Assembly: GCF_026341125.1 (NCBI RefSeq) | Contig: NZ_JAPEOR010000003.1 | Coordinates: forward strand, 372,001 to 436,000 | Direction of reading: 5' to 3' | Source of the DNA: Streptomyces sp. NBC_01142 | GTDB taxonomy: Bacteria > Actinomycetota > Actinomycetes > Streptomycetales > Streptomycetaceae | DNA: 64,000 nt | Shown here: positions 51,816-61,246 of the stretch, one piece after another | How positions within the stretch are numbered: the stretch's first letter is position 1 | Layout: every line of letters starts with the position of its first letter | Notes under the pieces: model-generated | What the model was told of the DNA's origin: nothing | Seen by the model: the letters and a program-made list of their open reading frames with translations, nothing else | The model's database searches: none | Translations under genes and position numbers: made by a program

Positions 51816-52034
51816 CTGGAGCCACTGAGGGACGACGACCCGCAGACCATCGGCGGATACACCCTGGTGTCCCGGATCGGCGCCGGCGGCATGGGGCGGG
51901 TCTACCTCGGCGAGTCGGCGGCCGGCCAGCAGGTGGCCGTCAAGGTCATCAAGCCGTCGGTGCTCGACGAGGACACCCGGGCGCGGTTCCTCCTCGAAGT
52001 GGACAGCCTCCTGCCTCTCGGAGAACTGGGCTGA
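51816..52034 (+). pseudogene. Truncated N-terminus of a PASTA-type/Streptomyces Ser/Thr kinase
   Basis: Only the glycine-rich loop and the ATP-lysine strand survive: DDDPQTIGGYTLVSRIGAGG then VYLGESAAGQQVAVKVIKP with the Lys in VAVKVI, and RFLLEVDSL. The reading frame ends at 52034 after about 72 codons, long before the catalytic loop. The apparent start is a CTG (51816) after AAGGAGAGG; a normal start codon is missing. Loss of the start and of 80 percent of the domain make it a remnant at the edge of the IS-carrying ABC region. Confidence 0.7.
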
Positions 52035-52139
52035 CCTGCTGTCCTTGAACTGGTGTGACGAGTGGTGCTGATGCCGCGTTCGGGGTTCTGACGCTCACGT
52101 GACGCTGTTCCGGCGCGACGCAGACCGTGCATGAGGTCG

Positions 52140-53276
52140 CTACTTGCGCCAGATCTCCCGGTAGGCCTCGCGGTAACCCGACGGATTCCAGGAAGTGGCC
52201 CCGCTGCTGTTGGCGGCCGTGGCGATGTGGACGGGGGCGACGTAGCCGCTGGGGGCCCGGCCGGCGAAGGAGCGGTTGAACTCGTCGATGATTTGCCAGC
52301 CCTGCTGGGACAGCGGCTCGGGGACGGTGGCGGCCTGGAACTGCTCGCTGTTGATGCGCTGGAAGGCCGAGGGATCGCCGTCGCCCGCCGCGATGTTGAA
52401 GGGAGGGCCGGAGCCCGGTTTTGCGGCAGCGCGGAGGGCCGGGGCGGCGTCGGCGAAGTAGAGGTCGTTGATGGCGACGGAGTACGTCCAGCGGTTCTGG
52501 AAGCGGGAGAGGAGGGAGGAGACCTCCTGGGGGGTGCGGTGGCTCGCGTCCGGAATCGGGATGTTCTCGTACGCCAACAGCTTCACGCCGGAGCAGGTGG
52601 CGAGCTCCTGCTTGATCAGTTCGGACTTGTTCCTGGCGAACGGGATCGAGTCGTCGGTGAAGACGACGACTCCGGCATTGCCGTTGGACCGAGCGATGAC
52701 CCAGTCCGCACTGATCTTCGCCACGTCCTCCACTTTGGTGGTGACGTTGGTGTAGAGCCGGGGGTTCTTGCTCGGGCCGGGGTGACGGACCGCGTGCCAG
52801 CCGACGAGCGGGATATGCGCCGCTTGCGCCCGCGCCACCTGCTGCGACGTCAGGTTGGGGTCGAAGCCGCCGATGACGATGCCCGAGGGCTTGAGGGTGA
52901 CGGCCTGGCTGAGCGCTGCCTGGATGCCGGCGGGGGTGCCCTCTCCGTCAATCACCCGGACGTTCCATCCAGCGACCTTCCCGGCTTCCTCGACGGTCTT
53001 CGCGACGCTTGCGACGCCAGGGTTGGTCATGGTCTGCGCGACGTAGACGACGGTCTTGCCGGAAACCGCTGTGGGGCCGCTGGTGGGGCCGGTCCAGGAG
53101 ACGTTGGTGTTCTCGGCCTGCTGCACGGCCGCCTTGGCCTTCACGAGGCTGGCGGGGCAACCGGCCTTCGACGGCCCGGTGCCGGTCGACGGGCCGCGCT
53201 CGCAACCGACAACGACGGTGGCGGCCAGTGCCAGCAGGGTTGCGGCGGTGAGGGTGGTCTTTCGGTGCGAGTACAC
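52140..53276 (-). CDS. Sugar-type ABC substrate-binding lipoprotein
   Basis: Product of 378 residues from GTG 53276, with CAGGAG upstream. Lipobox near LLALAATVVVGCERG gives a lipid-anchored Cys25. The periplasmic-binding fold of the Peripla_BP_4 type is shown by KTVVYVAQTMTNPGVASVAK, VIGGFDPNLTSQQ, GVVVFTDDSIPFARNKSELI and NDLYFADAAPALR. The N-terminal VVYVAQTMTNPGVA is in the style of the ribose/autoinducer group, but the ligand is not clear. It belongs with the permease and ATPase genes to the right, from which an IS630 element now separates it. Its own ribosome binding site is intact. Confidence 0.85.
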   Translation of the reverse strand: MYSHRKTTLTAATLLALAATVVVGCERGPSTGTGPSKAGCPASLVKAKAAVQQAENTNVSWTGPTSGPTAVSGKTVVYVAQTMTNPGVASVAKTVEEAGKVAGWNVRVIDGEGTPAGIQAALSQAVTLKPSGIVIGGFDPNLTSQQVARAQAAHIPLVGWHAVRHPGPSKNPRLYTNVTTKVEDVAKISADWVIARSNGNAGVVVFTDDSIPFARNKSELIKQELATCSGVKLLAYENIPIPDASHRTPQEVSSLLSRFQNRWTYSVAINDLYFADAAPALRAAAKPGSGPPFNIAAGDGDPSAFQRINSEQFQAATVPEPLSQQGWQIIDEFNRSFAGRAPSGYVAPVHIATAANSSGATSWNPSGYREAYREIWRK

Positions 53277-53312
53277 GGTGCTCCTGACGCAGGTGCGCGT
53301 TACGCAGTGTTC

Positions 53313-54487
53313 TAGTGTCTCGTGATTCCGTCAGCGTTACTTGATCTTGTATGGCAGGGTCTTCTGGTGTGGAGCTCTCCGTGGAACAGGCCGCCGAGTT
53401 GCGGGAGTTGGTGAACAGTCGGGATGTTCCTGCGGACATGGCAACGCGGGGCCGGATCGTGCTGTGGTCGAGTGAGGGGCGTCGGCGCAAGGACATTGCC
53501 GAGCTGCTCGGGGTGTCGCTGCCGACCGTGGACCGCTGGAAGATCCGCTATGCCGAGCAGGGCCTGGCCGGGCTGGAAGGTGAGCGTCCTGGTGGCGCGC
53601 GGGAGCAGGTGCCGGCGCGGGTGCGGGCCCGGGTGATTGCGCTGACGCGCATGACGCCGCCGGACCGTACGGGGCTTTCGCACTGGTCCACGCGGGAGTT
53701 GGCGAAGTATCTGGAGCGGGCCGAGAACATCACCGTGTCCTGGCACTACATTGCGCGCGTCTGGCGGGAGGAGAGCCTGAAGCCGCACCGGTTGGGTACC
53801 TTCAAGATTTCCAAAGACCCCGCGTTCGCGGAGAAAGTGGCCGATGTGATCGGCCTGTATCTGGCTCCGCCGGGTGGCGCGGTGGTCCTCTCGATCGACG
53901 AGAAGACGCAGATCCAGGCTCTGGACCGGACCCAGCCGGTGCTGCCGGTCGCCTTCGCGGCGAGCGAGCAGCGCACCGCCGACTACGTCCGGCACGGCAC
54001 CACGAACCTGTTCGCCGCCCTGAACGTGACCACCGGTGAAGTGCTCGGCGAGTGCAGGCCGACCCGGAACGGCAAGGATTTCCTGGCCTTCTTGAAGAAG
54101 GCGGTGAAACCGTACGCCGGGAAGGACATCCATGTCGTCCTGGACAACCTCTCGACGCACACCACACCCGAGGTCAAGGAGTGGCTGGTCAAGAACCGGC
54201 AAGTCCACTTCCATTTCACTCCCGTCGGTTCTTCGTGGCTGAACCAGATCGAGATCTGGTTCGGAATCCTCACCCGGCAATCCATCCGCCGCGGCACGTT
54301 CTCCAGCGTCAACGTCCTGATCAAACAGATCCGCGACTACATCAACTCCTGGAACACGACAGCGAAACCGTTCACCTGGACCGCGACCTCCGGCGAGGTC
54401 CTCGCGAAGGTCCGACTCGTCGCGACCAACGTGAAGAAACTCGTCAATAACAACTCGAACTGACATGAACAGAATCACGAGACACTA
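53313..54487 (+). mobile_element. IS630-family insertion sequence
   Basis: A 1175-base element bounded by TAGTGTCTCGTGATTC at 53313-53328 and its reverse complement GAATCACGAGACACTA at 54472-54487. TA is repeated at both ends (53313-53314 and 54486-54487), the target duplication of IS630/Tc1 elements. It carries one intact transposase and has displaced the binding-protein gene from its ABC operon. The ends are perfect over 16 bases, so the insertion is recent and may still be active. Confidence 0.9.
53351..54463 (+). CDS. IS630-family transposase
   Basis: Product of 370 residues. An N-terminal HTH (RRKDIAELLGVSLPTVDRW, about 45-65) and a second helix-turn-helix region (WSTRELAKYLERAENITVSW) precede a DDE domain: first Asp in VVLSIDEKTQ (about 182), second in HVVLDNLSTH and Glu in SSWLNQIEIWFGIL. 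This is the IS630/Tc1-mariner layout. The reading frame is open from end to end, with no stop or shift. Transcription runs against the ABC operon. A GTG 18 bases downstream (VELSVEQ) is an alternative start. Confidence 0.93.
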   Translation: MAGSSGVELSVEQAAELRELVNSRDVPADMATRGRIVLWSSEGRRRKDIAELLGVSLPTVDRWKIRYAEQGLAGLEGERPGGAREQVPARVRARVIALTRMTPPDRTGLSHWSTRELAKYLERAENITVSWHYIARVWREESLKPHRLGTFKISKDPAFAEKVADVIGLYLAPPGGAVVLSIDEKTQIQALDRTQPVLPVAFAASEQRTADYVRHGTTNLFAALNVTTGEVLGECRPTRNGKDFLAFLKKAVKPYAGKDIHVVLDNLSTHTTPEVKEWLVKNRQVHFHFTPVGSSWLNQIEIWFGILTRQSIRRGTFSSVNVLIKQIRDYINSWNTTAKPFTWTATSGEVLAKVRLVATNVKKLVNNNSN

Positions 54488-55546
54488 GGGGGTGCCGTCC
54501 TTCGTCGGTGCAGCCGACGGCTTTGCGAGTGACTGGCGGGTCGCGGTGGGGCCGGTGCGCAGTCGGCGGCGGGCGGAGTAGCCGGCCAGGCCGACGGCGA
54601 TGAGCAGGGTGCCGCCGTTGAACAGCGGGGTGGCCCAGAACTGGGCGCCGAGCTGGCCGATGCCGGCGAGGCCGATGGCGAGGACGGCGACGGCCACGAG
54701 GGTGCCCAAGGCGTTGGCGCGGCCCGGCTTGATCGCGGTGGAGCCGAGCAGGGCGCCGACGAAGGCGGGCAGCAGGTAGTCCAGGCCGACACTCGGGTTG
54801 CCGGTCTGCTGCTGAGCGGCGAGGAGGACACCGGCGAAGCCGACGAACAGGCCCGATCCGGCGAAGGCGTAGACGGAGTACCTGCGCGTGGGGATGCCGA
54901 GGATGCCGGCGGCGCGGGGGTTGGAGCCGATGACATACAGATACCGGCCGAGCGGCAGCCGCTCCAGCACCAGCCAGAGGGCGACGACGAGGGCGAGGAC
55001 GTAGAAGGCGGGTACCGGCAGGCCGAGGAACCTGGAGTCGTAGATGTCGGTGAAGGCGGGCGGCAGGCCCTGCGGTCCAGGGACGATCCGGGTTCCGTCG
55101 GTGATCCAGCCGGTGAAGGCGTACATGATGCTGCCGGTGCCGAGAGTGGCGATGAAGGAGTCGATCTGGGCGAACTCGACGATGACACCGTTGAGAGCGC
55201 CGACCACCACCCCTCCGAGGACTACTGCGAGGCAGGCGAGCGGCCAGGGCCAGCCTTCGTTGACGATGAGCTGCATCACCATCACGTGCGCCAGGCCGAG
55301 ACCGTAGCCGATGGACACGTCGAACTTGCCGGTGACGATGGGGATCGTCGCGCCGAGCGCGAGGATGGCGGGGATCGATTGGTTGGAGAGGATCGACGAG
55401 ATGTTGTCCCGTGTGGGAAAGGTGTCCGGCAGGGTGACGGAGAAGATCAGGAAGAGCAGGGTGGTGAGGGCCAGGAGGCCGTAGGTGCCGATGAGGTGCC
55501 CGCGCAGGAAGCCCGGCAGGGATCGAGGCGAGGGGGAGGGGGTCAC
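54485..55546 (-). CDS. ABC transporter permease (ribose/xylose-type CUT2)
   Basis: Product of 353 residues from GTG 55546, overlapping the ATPase stop by GTGA. About nine to ten membrane segments; the BPD_transp_2 hallmarks are SIPAILALGATIPIVTGKFD, VSIGYGLGLAHV, GALNGVIVEFAQIDSFIATL and VGALLGSTAIKPGRANALG. The stop codon TAG (54485-54487) includes the TA duplicated by the IS630 insertion; reconstructing the empty site gives the same TAG, so the protein is unaltered. It works with the ATPase encoded before it. Confidence 0.88.
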   Translation of the reverse strand: MTPSPSPRSLPGFLRGHLIGTYGLLALTTLLFLIFSVTLPDTFPTRDNISSILSNQSIPAILALGATIPIVTGKFDVSIGYGLGLAHVMVMQLIVNEGWPWPLACLAVVLGGVVVGALNGVIVEFAQIDSFIATLGTGSIMYAFTGWITDGTRIVPGPQGLPPAFTDIYDSRFLGLPVPAFYVLALVVALWLVLERLPLGRYLYVIGSNPRAAGILGIPTRRYSVYAFAGSGLFVGFAGVLLAAQQQTGNPSVGLDYLLPAFVGALLGSTAIKPGRANALGTLVAVAVLAIGLAGIGQLGAQFWATPLFNGGTLLIAVGLAGYSARRRLRTGPTATRQSLAKPSAAPTKDGTP

Positions 55547-57093
55547 CGGCTCGTTGCGGTTCCGGTGATGGCGGGCAGGGCCGAGGCGGTGCGGGTGAGT
55601 TTGCTGACGGTGAGGTCTTCACCGGTCAGCTCGGCTGTCACGGTCCCACGGGCGAACACCAGGGCGCGGTGGCACACGGTGGCGACCTCCTCGAAATCGG
55701 TGGAGATGAGCAATACCGCCAGGCCTGCGGCCAGCGCTTCGTCGATCAGCCGGTAGATCGCGGCCTTGGCGCCGACGTCCACGCTGGCGGTCGGTTCTTC
55801 GAGGATCAGCAGGCGCAGGCTCACCCGGAGCCACCGGCCGACCATGAGCTTCTGCTGGTTGCCGCCCGAAAGGGTGGCGATCGGGACCTCGCAGTCGCGG
55901 GGGTGCACCGAGAATCGATCGATCAGGGCGGTGGCCTCGGCGCGCTCGCGCCGGGGGCTGATCCAGTGCCACGGCGGCACACCGGCTGCCCGGGGGTTGG
56001 CCAGGAAGTTCTCCCGTACCGTCAGTTCGGCGGCGCAGCCCTCCTCCTGACGGTTGCCGGCCACGAAGCCCACGCCGGAGTCGAGAGCGGCGGCGACCGT
56101 ACGTGGGCGGTACGGGCGGCCGTCGAGCAGCGCCCGCCCGGCGAGGATCGGCTGGGCACCGGCGAGCGCGCGGCCCAGGTCCATGTGGCCGGCGCCGGTC
56201 AGGCCCACTGTGCCGAGGATTTCACCGGCACGCAGTTCCAGGCTGACCGGTCCGCTGTACGGGGTCCGTACGCTGTCGAGGCTCAGGACGGGCGGGCCGC
56301 CGGAGGGGGTGGTGGCGGGCCGGTGGCCGGCCAGTTCGCGGCCCACGATGTCGTGCACCAGACGGGCGGGGCTGTGGCCGGCGAGCGGACCTTGGCTGAC
56401 GAGGTGGCCGTCGCGCAGGACGGCGAAGGTGTCGGCGACCTTGTACACCTCGTCGAGCCGGTGGCTGACGTAGAGGATGCCGTGGCCTCGGTCGCGCAGG
56501 GCGTGCAGTACGTCGAAGAGCCGGGCGCAGTCCGCGGCGGGAAGGGTGGCGGTCGGCTCGTCGAGGATGAAGAGCTCCGCCCGTGTCGCCAGGGCGCGGG
56601 CGATGGCGACCAGCGAGCGCTCGGCGGGGGCGAGGTCGGCAATCCGGGCGTCGGCGTCCAGGTGCCCGGCGACGATCCCCAGGGCCTCGGCGCAGCGCTC
56701 TCGCGTCTGCCGCCAGGAGACCAGTCCGCAGCGGCGCGGATAGCCGGTGCCCAGTGCGATGTTCTCGGCGACCGTCATCCACTCGACGAGGCCGAGATCC
56801 TGGTGGATGAACGACATCTTCCGGGTGGCGGCGTCGGTGCCGAGCGGATGCCCGGCCACCGTCACCTCGCCCTCGTCGGCGTGGTGGACCCCGGCGAGCA
56901 CCTTGATGAGGGTGGACTTCCCGGCGCCGTTGGGACCGAGCAGGGCGAGGACGCTGCCGCCGTGGATGTCGAGGTCGACCGCGGCGAGCGCGGGGGTGCC
57001 GCCGAACCGCTTGCTGAGACCGCGTACGCGGACAAGGGGTTCTCCACCGAAGCGTGAGGGTGGGCTCATCGAAGTGTCGGGAGCGTCATGCAC
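55543..57093 (-). CDS. Sugar ABC transporter ATP-binding protein (RbsA type, two NBDs)
   Basis: Product of 516 residues from GTG 57093 with GGAGAAG upstream. NBD1 (about 20-250) has Walker A GPNGAGKST, Q-loop FIHQDLGLVEWMTV, a degenerate signature (LAPAERSLVAIA) and Walker B LFILDEPTATL. NBD2 (about 265-505) has the degenerate Walker A GLTGAGHMDLGR usual for the RbsA second half, an intact LSGGNQQKLM and LLILEEPTASVD. The pattern matches ribose/galactose CUT2 ATPases. First gene of the operon. Confidence 0.9.
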   Translation of the reverse strand: MHDAPDTSMSPPSRFGGEPLVRVRGLSKRFGGTPALAAVDLDIHGGSVLALLGPNGAGKSTLIKVLAGVHHADEGEVTVAGHPLGTDAATRKMSFIHQDLGLVEWMTVAENIALGTGYPRRCGLVSWRQTRERCAEALGIVAGHLDADARIADLAPAERSLVAIARALATRAELFILDEPTATLPAADCARLFDVLHALRDRGHGILYVSHRLDEVYKVADTFAVLRDGHLVSQGPLAGHSPARLVHDIVGRELAGHRPATTPSGGPPVLSLDSVRTPYSGPVSLELRAGEILGTVGLTGAGHMDLGRALAGAQPILAGRALLDGRPYRPRTVAAALDSGVGFVAGNRQEEGCAAELTVRENFLANPRAAGVPPWHWISPRRERAEATALIDRFSVHPRDCEVPIATLSGGNQQKLMVGRWLRVSLRLLILEEPTASVDVGAKAAIYRLIDEALAAGLAVLLISTDFEEVATVCHRALVFARGTVTAELTGEDLTVSKLTRTASALPAITGTATSR

Positions 57094-57180
57094 GGACTTC
57101 TCCGGGGGTCGGCCTCCGGGTTCTTCCCGACTGCATGGGGGATGCTACTGGGAGATGGTGCCGCACTTCCGGCATATCGC

Positions 57181-57196
57181 TGACCCCTTTGACCCC
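57181..57196. promoter_or_regulatory. 9-bp-period direct repeat upstream of the RbsA-type gene
   Basis: TGACCCC occurs at 57181-57187 and 57190-57196, then GGGC-GTATT-GCCC follows within 15 bases. All lie within about 120 bases of the ATPase start in a 164-base gap. A candidate operator or promoter element, by position only. Confidence 0.25.
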
Positions 57197-57257
57197 AATG
57201 GGCGTATTGCCCGGGAGGCGGTCTCCTCATGCGCCTCCCGGCTGCGACCGGTGGAGG

Positions 57258-60101
57258 TCACGCCGCGTCCAGGGCGCACTCGGCCCAGATGACCTTGCCG
57301 TCGGTGGTATAGCGGGTGCCCCAGGTCTGGGCGAGCTGCGCAACGAGGAACAGGCCACGGCCACCCTCGTCGGTGGTGGCCGCATGGCGCAGGCGTGGGG
57401 CGGTGCTACTGGTGTCGTGGACCTCGCAGATCAGGGTGCGGCCGTGAATGAGGCGTACCTGGATGGGCCCGGTGCCGTAGCGGACGGCGTTCGTCACCAG
57501 CTCGCTGAGCAGGAGCTCTGCGGCGAAAGCGGACTCGTCCAGTCCCCACTGGCTGAGCCGGCGGACGGCGGCGGCACGGACGTCGGAGACGAGGGCCGGG
57601 TCGGTGGGCAGCTCCCAGGTGGCGATCCGGTCCGGGGGCAGGGTGTGGGTGCGGGCGACGAGCAGGGCGATGTCGTCGCAGGGGTGGTCGGGTGCCACGG
57701 CGTCGAGGACCGCTTGGCAGGTGTCCTCGGGCGTTCGGTCCGGGTGGGGCAACGCGTGGCGCAGCTGGTCGAGGGCCACGTCGATGTCGCGATGGCGGTC
57801 TTCGATGAGGCCGTCGGTGTAGAGGACCAGCTGGCTGTGTTCGGAGAGGTGGATTTCGGCCGTTTCGAAGGGGAGACCGCCGAGGCCGAGAGGGGGCCCG
57901 GCGGGTAGGTCCGGGAATGTCACGGTGCCGTCGGGGTCGACCAGCGCGGGCGGAGGGTGGCCGGCACGAGCCATGCTGCACTGCCCCGAGGTGGGGTCGT
58001 AGATGGCGTACAGGCAGGTGGCGCCGACGATGCCGGTGCTGCCGACCGCAGCGTTCTCGCCGCCCTCCTCCCGGTCCAGGCGCACCACGAGATTGTCCAG
58101 GTGGGTGAGGAGTTCGTCGGGGGCGAGTTCCAGTTCGGCGAAGTTGCGTGCGGCCGTGCGCAGCCGGCCCATGGTGGCGGCGGCGTGCAGTCCGTGGCCG
58201 ACGACATCGCCGACGAGGAGGGCGACGCGGGTGCCGGAGAGAGGGATGACGTCGAACCAGTCGCCACCCACTCCGGATTCGGAGGGCAGATAGCGGTGCG
58301 CGACCTCGACGGCGTCCTGTTCGGGAAGGCCGCGCGGGAGCAGGCTGCGCTGCAGCGCCAGAGCCAGGGTGTGTTCGCGGGTGTAGCGGCGGGCGTTGTC
58401 GATGCAGAGGGCGGCGCGGGCGGCGAGTTCCTGGGCCAGTGAGCGGTCGTCGTCCCCGAAGGGGGCGGGATCCTGCGAGCGGTAGAAGCTGGCGATGCCC
58501 AGGAGGACGCCGCGCGCGAGCAGGGGGACGGAGATGAGGGAGTGCACGTTGTGGGCGAGGATCCGCTCGGCATGCTCGGGTTCTTGGGCGATCCAGCCGG
58601 CGGCGGACTTCAGATCGGGTTCCAGCACTGCCTGTCCGCTGGCCAGGCACCGTAGATGGGGCGTGGCCGGGTGAAGGTCCACCCGTTCGCCGACCGGGTA
58701 GAAGGGGCAGTCCTCGCGGATGCCGTGGACCACCGTACGGTGCAGGTCCGTGCTGGGGTCGGCGGACTCCTCGCCGCGCAGTACGGCCTCGGGCACGTCG
58801 ATGGTGACGAAGTCGGCCAGGCGCGGGACCGCCATCTCGGCGAGTTCCCAGGCGGTGCGGCTCACGTCCAAGGTGGTGCCGATGCGGGTGCTGGCCTCGG
58901 CCAGCAGCTCCAGGCGGCGTCGGGCCGCAACGGCGTACTTCCCTACTTCCGGCTCGCCCACCAGCACCAGCCCCCTGGCCGAGCCGTAGGCAGAGTCGTC
59001 GGTGCCAGGTGGGACGGGCGCAGGGACCGTCGTGGCGGCCCGGCCGGTTGCGGCGCGGGGGAGGTGCCCGGACGAAGGGCCGGCGCCGGGGAGGTGCCCG
59101 GACGACGGGTCGGCGGAGGTGGTGGCATGTTGCGCGACAAGGCCCAGTGGCCGGCCTGCGCGAGTCGGGGCGGCGACGCGGGGTTGCGGCGAGTCGTTGG
59201 GAAGAACCGCCTCGATGACGATGCCCTCCACCCCGGATGGGCTGGTCACCGGACGGCTCATGAGGGTGACCCGCCGGTCGTGGGACAAGGACACTTCGAC
59301 GGCAGCCCGCTGGGACGAGGAGATCAGCTCGGTGGCCTTCTCCAAGAGAATCATCTGATCGCGCTGGTCCAGCCCGATCTGGACCAGTTCATCCATTGCG
59401 ATCAGGTGCCCGTTCCTGGTGGCCTCGCTGGTCCCCGCGAGGCGCCTGGCGTCGAGATATGCCCGCAGCAAGCCACGCTCTCGCGCCGAACTCTGCTCCA
59501 TCAGCCGCCGTTCGATGGCTTCGGCGGCGTCGCGTATCACGGTGACCAGCGCCGGGTCCGCATCGGTGAGGGGATAGCCGAAGCAGAGGACGCCCTCGAT
59601 GCGCCCGCTGAGCTGGTCGCGAACGGGGATTGCACAACAGGCGTTCGACTGAGAGCGCTCGGCGAAGTGCTCGGCACCGTAGACCTGGCAAAGATCCCTT
59701 TCCGCCAGCGCGAGTCCGATGCCGTTGGTCCCGGCGAACTGCTCGGCGAACACGAAGCCCGGGACGCTCTGAATCGGGGAGAGACGCCGGGCCAAGGACG
59801 CTTCCCCGAAACGGCGTTCAAGCACCGTGCCGTGTCCATCGGCGAGACAGATGTTCATCTGGCTGCCCGCGAACATGGATCGCAGTCGGTCCAGCACGGG
59901 CCCGGCCGCGCGGACGAGCTGACTGTCCGGATCGAAATCCTGCCGGTAGGGGAGCTCGGATTGATCCGGTGAGAGACCCAGCAGCCGGCAGCGCTGCCAC
60001 GAGCTCAGAATCGGACTTCTCACGCCCTCCTCGACCGACTCGCCGTACAGAAACCGCTCGCGGGGGCGTACGGGGCCGATGCGGTCTCCCACGACCCCCA
60101 T
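57258..60101 (-). CDS. GAF-GAF-PP2C(SpoIIE)-HATPase multidomain regulator
   Basis: Product of 947 residues from ATG 60101, preceded by GAGGGAAG. The N-terminal part (about 15-210, SPILSSWQRCRLLGLSPDQS, FVFAEQFAGTNGIGLALAER) is a GAF domain of the type in AcoR-like activators. A linker with two SSGHLP repeats follows, then a second GAF (about 395-560), a SpoIIE/PP2C phosphatase (about 580-795, VGGDWFDVIPLSGTRVALLV, GDVVGHGLHAAATMGRLRT, LVLYTDGLIED) and a GHKL ATPase (about 820-945, LLSELVTNAVRYGTGPIQV). It both dephosphorylates and, through its ATPase, probably phosphorylates anti-anti-sigma partners in response to a small molecule. Confidence 0.9.
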   Translation of the reverse strand: MGVVGDRIGPVRPRERFLYGESVEEGVRSPILSSWQRCRLLGLSPDQSELPYRQDFDPDSQLVRAAGPVLDRLRSMFAGSQMNICLADGHGTVLERRFGEASLARRLSPIQSVPGFVFAEQFAGTNGIGLALAERDLCQVYGAEHFAERSQSNACCAIPVRDQLSGRIEGVLCFGYPLTDADPALVTVIRDAAEAIERRLMEQSSARERGLLRAYLDARRLAGTSEATRNGHLIAMDELVQIGLDQRDQMILLEKATELISSSQRAAVEVSLSHDRRVTLMSRPVTSPSGVEGIVIEAVLPNDSPQPRVAAPTRAGRPLGLVAQHATTSADPSSGHLPGAGPSSGHLPRAATGRAATTVPAPVPPGTDDSAYGSARGLVLVGEPEVGKYAVAARRRLELLAEASTRIGTTLDVSRTAWELAEMAVPRLADFVTIDVPEAVLRGEESADPSTDLHRTVVHGIREDCPFYPVGERVDLHPATPHLRCLASGQAVLEPDLKSAAGWIAQEPEHAERILAHNVHSLISVPLLARGVLLGIASFYRSQDPAPFGDDDRSLAQELAARAALCIDNARRYTREHTLALALQRSLLPRGLPEQDAVEVAHRYLPSESGVGGDWFDVIPLSGTRVALLVGDVVGHGLHAAATMGRLRTAARNFAELELAPDELLTHLDNLVVRLDREEGGENAAVGSTGIVGATCLYAIYDPTSGQCSMARAGHPPPALVDPDGTVTFPDLPAGPPLGLGGLPFETAEIHLSEHSQLVLYTDGLIEDRHRDIDVALDQLRHALPHPDRTPEDTCQAVLDAVAPDHPCDDIALLVARTHTLPPDRIATWELPTDPALVSDVRAAAVRRLSQWGLDESAFAAELLLSELVTNAVRYGTGPIQVRLIHGRTLICEVHDTSSTAPRLRHAATTDEGGRGLFLVAQLAQTWGTRYTTDGKVIWAECALDAA

Positions 60102-60277
60102 CTACATCACTTCCCTCACGGACTTTATGATCACCAGATCTCCATTTGAGTATATTCCTCACGTTTTGGGTGAATAGTAGGAGTGCGTACTGTAATCCGG
60201 CGGTCGGTGGTCGGAAAGAGCCGGCCGGCGTCCACCATGATCGGCGGCCGGGGCGAGGCGACGGTGACGGCCGGCCA

Positions 60278-61246
60278 TCACAGGACCGCGACTGGGTTGA
60301 CGGGCGAGCCTGTCCCGCCGGGTACGTTCAGCGGCGTCACCACGAGCATGAATGCGTAACGGCCCGCCTCGGCGCAGTCGGCGGAGAGTGCTTCGAGGTC
60401 GAGATTGTCCAGCAGCGGCACCCCCATGGCGGCAATGGCGAGCGCGTGGACCGGAGAGTGCAGGCCTTCGACCGGCGAGGGTCGTACATCGCTGTCCCCG
60501 TCGCCGCCGAGCAGGGAAATGGCACGCTCGGCCAGCAGCGGCATGGCGTCCACGTGCAAGCCCGCGCTCGCCGCGTCAAGGTTCCAGGGGCCGATTTCCC
60601 GGCGACGCCGGAAGCGGCCGGAGCGCAGCAACACCGCATCGCCGTCCTCGATCGTCACACCGAGTGCCTTCTCCGCGGCGATGATGTCCTGCGCGTGCAG
60701 TGCGCGGCCGGGCTCCAGCCATTTGATCCCGAGGACGGCGGGCAGGTCGAGGAGTACGCCCTTGGTGACGAGGGGCCCGAGCGCCGACACCGCGCCGAAG
60801 CGGGCACCCCGGGCATCAACGACTTCGCGCGCCGCGCGGCCGTCGTAGAGCTGCCCCCGGTAGGCGATGTGTGACAGCGCGTCGAGATGGCTCACGCCCT
60901 TGCCGTGGTAATCCACGGCAAGGAAGTCCTTGTGGGTGGAGGGTTCCGGGGCCTCCACGTCGCCGAGGTCGGACATGTAATGCAATGCGGGCCTGCTGTT
61001 GTCCGGGCCGGGCCGGGTGTTCCAGGGCAGCCCCATCGGCACGACCGTCCCGGACCGGACCAGGGCGGTGGCCCGCTGCACATGACCCGATGTCACCCTG
61101 TTCCAGGCGCCGCGGTCGGCCGCATCCCAGCGGCCCCACGTGCGGACCGCATCGAAGAGTGCGTCGAACTCCTGACGAGAGACGGCGGGCCCATTGCCGG
61201 GACCGGCCGGCAGGGGATTGGGGGCATCGGCGGGGCTGCTGCTCAT
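60278..61246 (-). CDS. Cyclase-family (kynurenine-formamidase-like) metal hydrolase
   Basis: Product of 322 residues from ATG 61246. The Cyclase fold motif HxGTHxD appears as YHGKGVSHLDALSHIAYRG, with His, Asp and His as likely metal ligands; the family's ILDLPAVLG-like strand is VLLDLPAVLGIKW and the LLRSGRFRRRREIGPWNL block follows. Such enzymes hydrolyse formylkynurenine, isatin or related amides. The lack of the usual GTH (here GVSH) suggests a distant subfamily. Gene stands alone between two PP2C regulators. Confidence 0.82.
   Translation of the reverse strand: MSSSPADAPNPLPAGPGNGPAVSRQEFDALFDAVRTWGRWDAADRGAWNRVTSGHVQRATALVRSGTVVPMGLPWNTRPGPDNSRPALHYMSDLGDVEAPEPSTHKDFLAVDYHGKGVSHLDALSHIAYRGQLYDGRAAREVVDARGARFGAVSALGPLVTKGVLLDLPAVLGIKWLEPGRALHAQDIIAAEKALGVTIEDGDAVLLRSGRFRRRREIGPWNLDAASAGLHVDAMPLLAERAISLLGGDGDSDVRPSPVEGLHSPVHALAIAAMGVPLLDNLDLEALSADCAEAGRYAFMLVVTPLNVPGGTGSPVNPVAVL

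Noticed and set aside
60151..60180. Weak inverted repeat (TATTC...GAATA) in the AT-rich DNA upstream of the GAF/PP2C gene
   Set aside because: Only five bases of each arm pair; too weak to call an operator, although the stretch probably contains the promoter.
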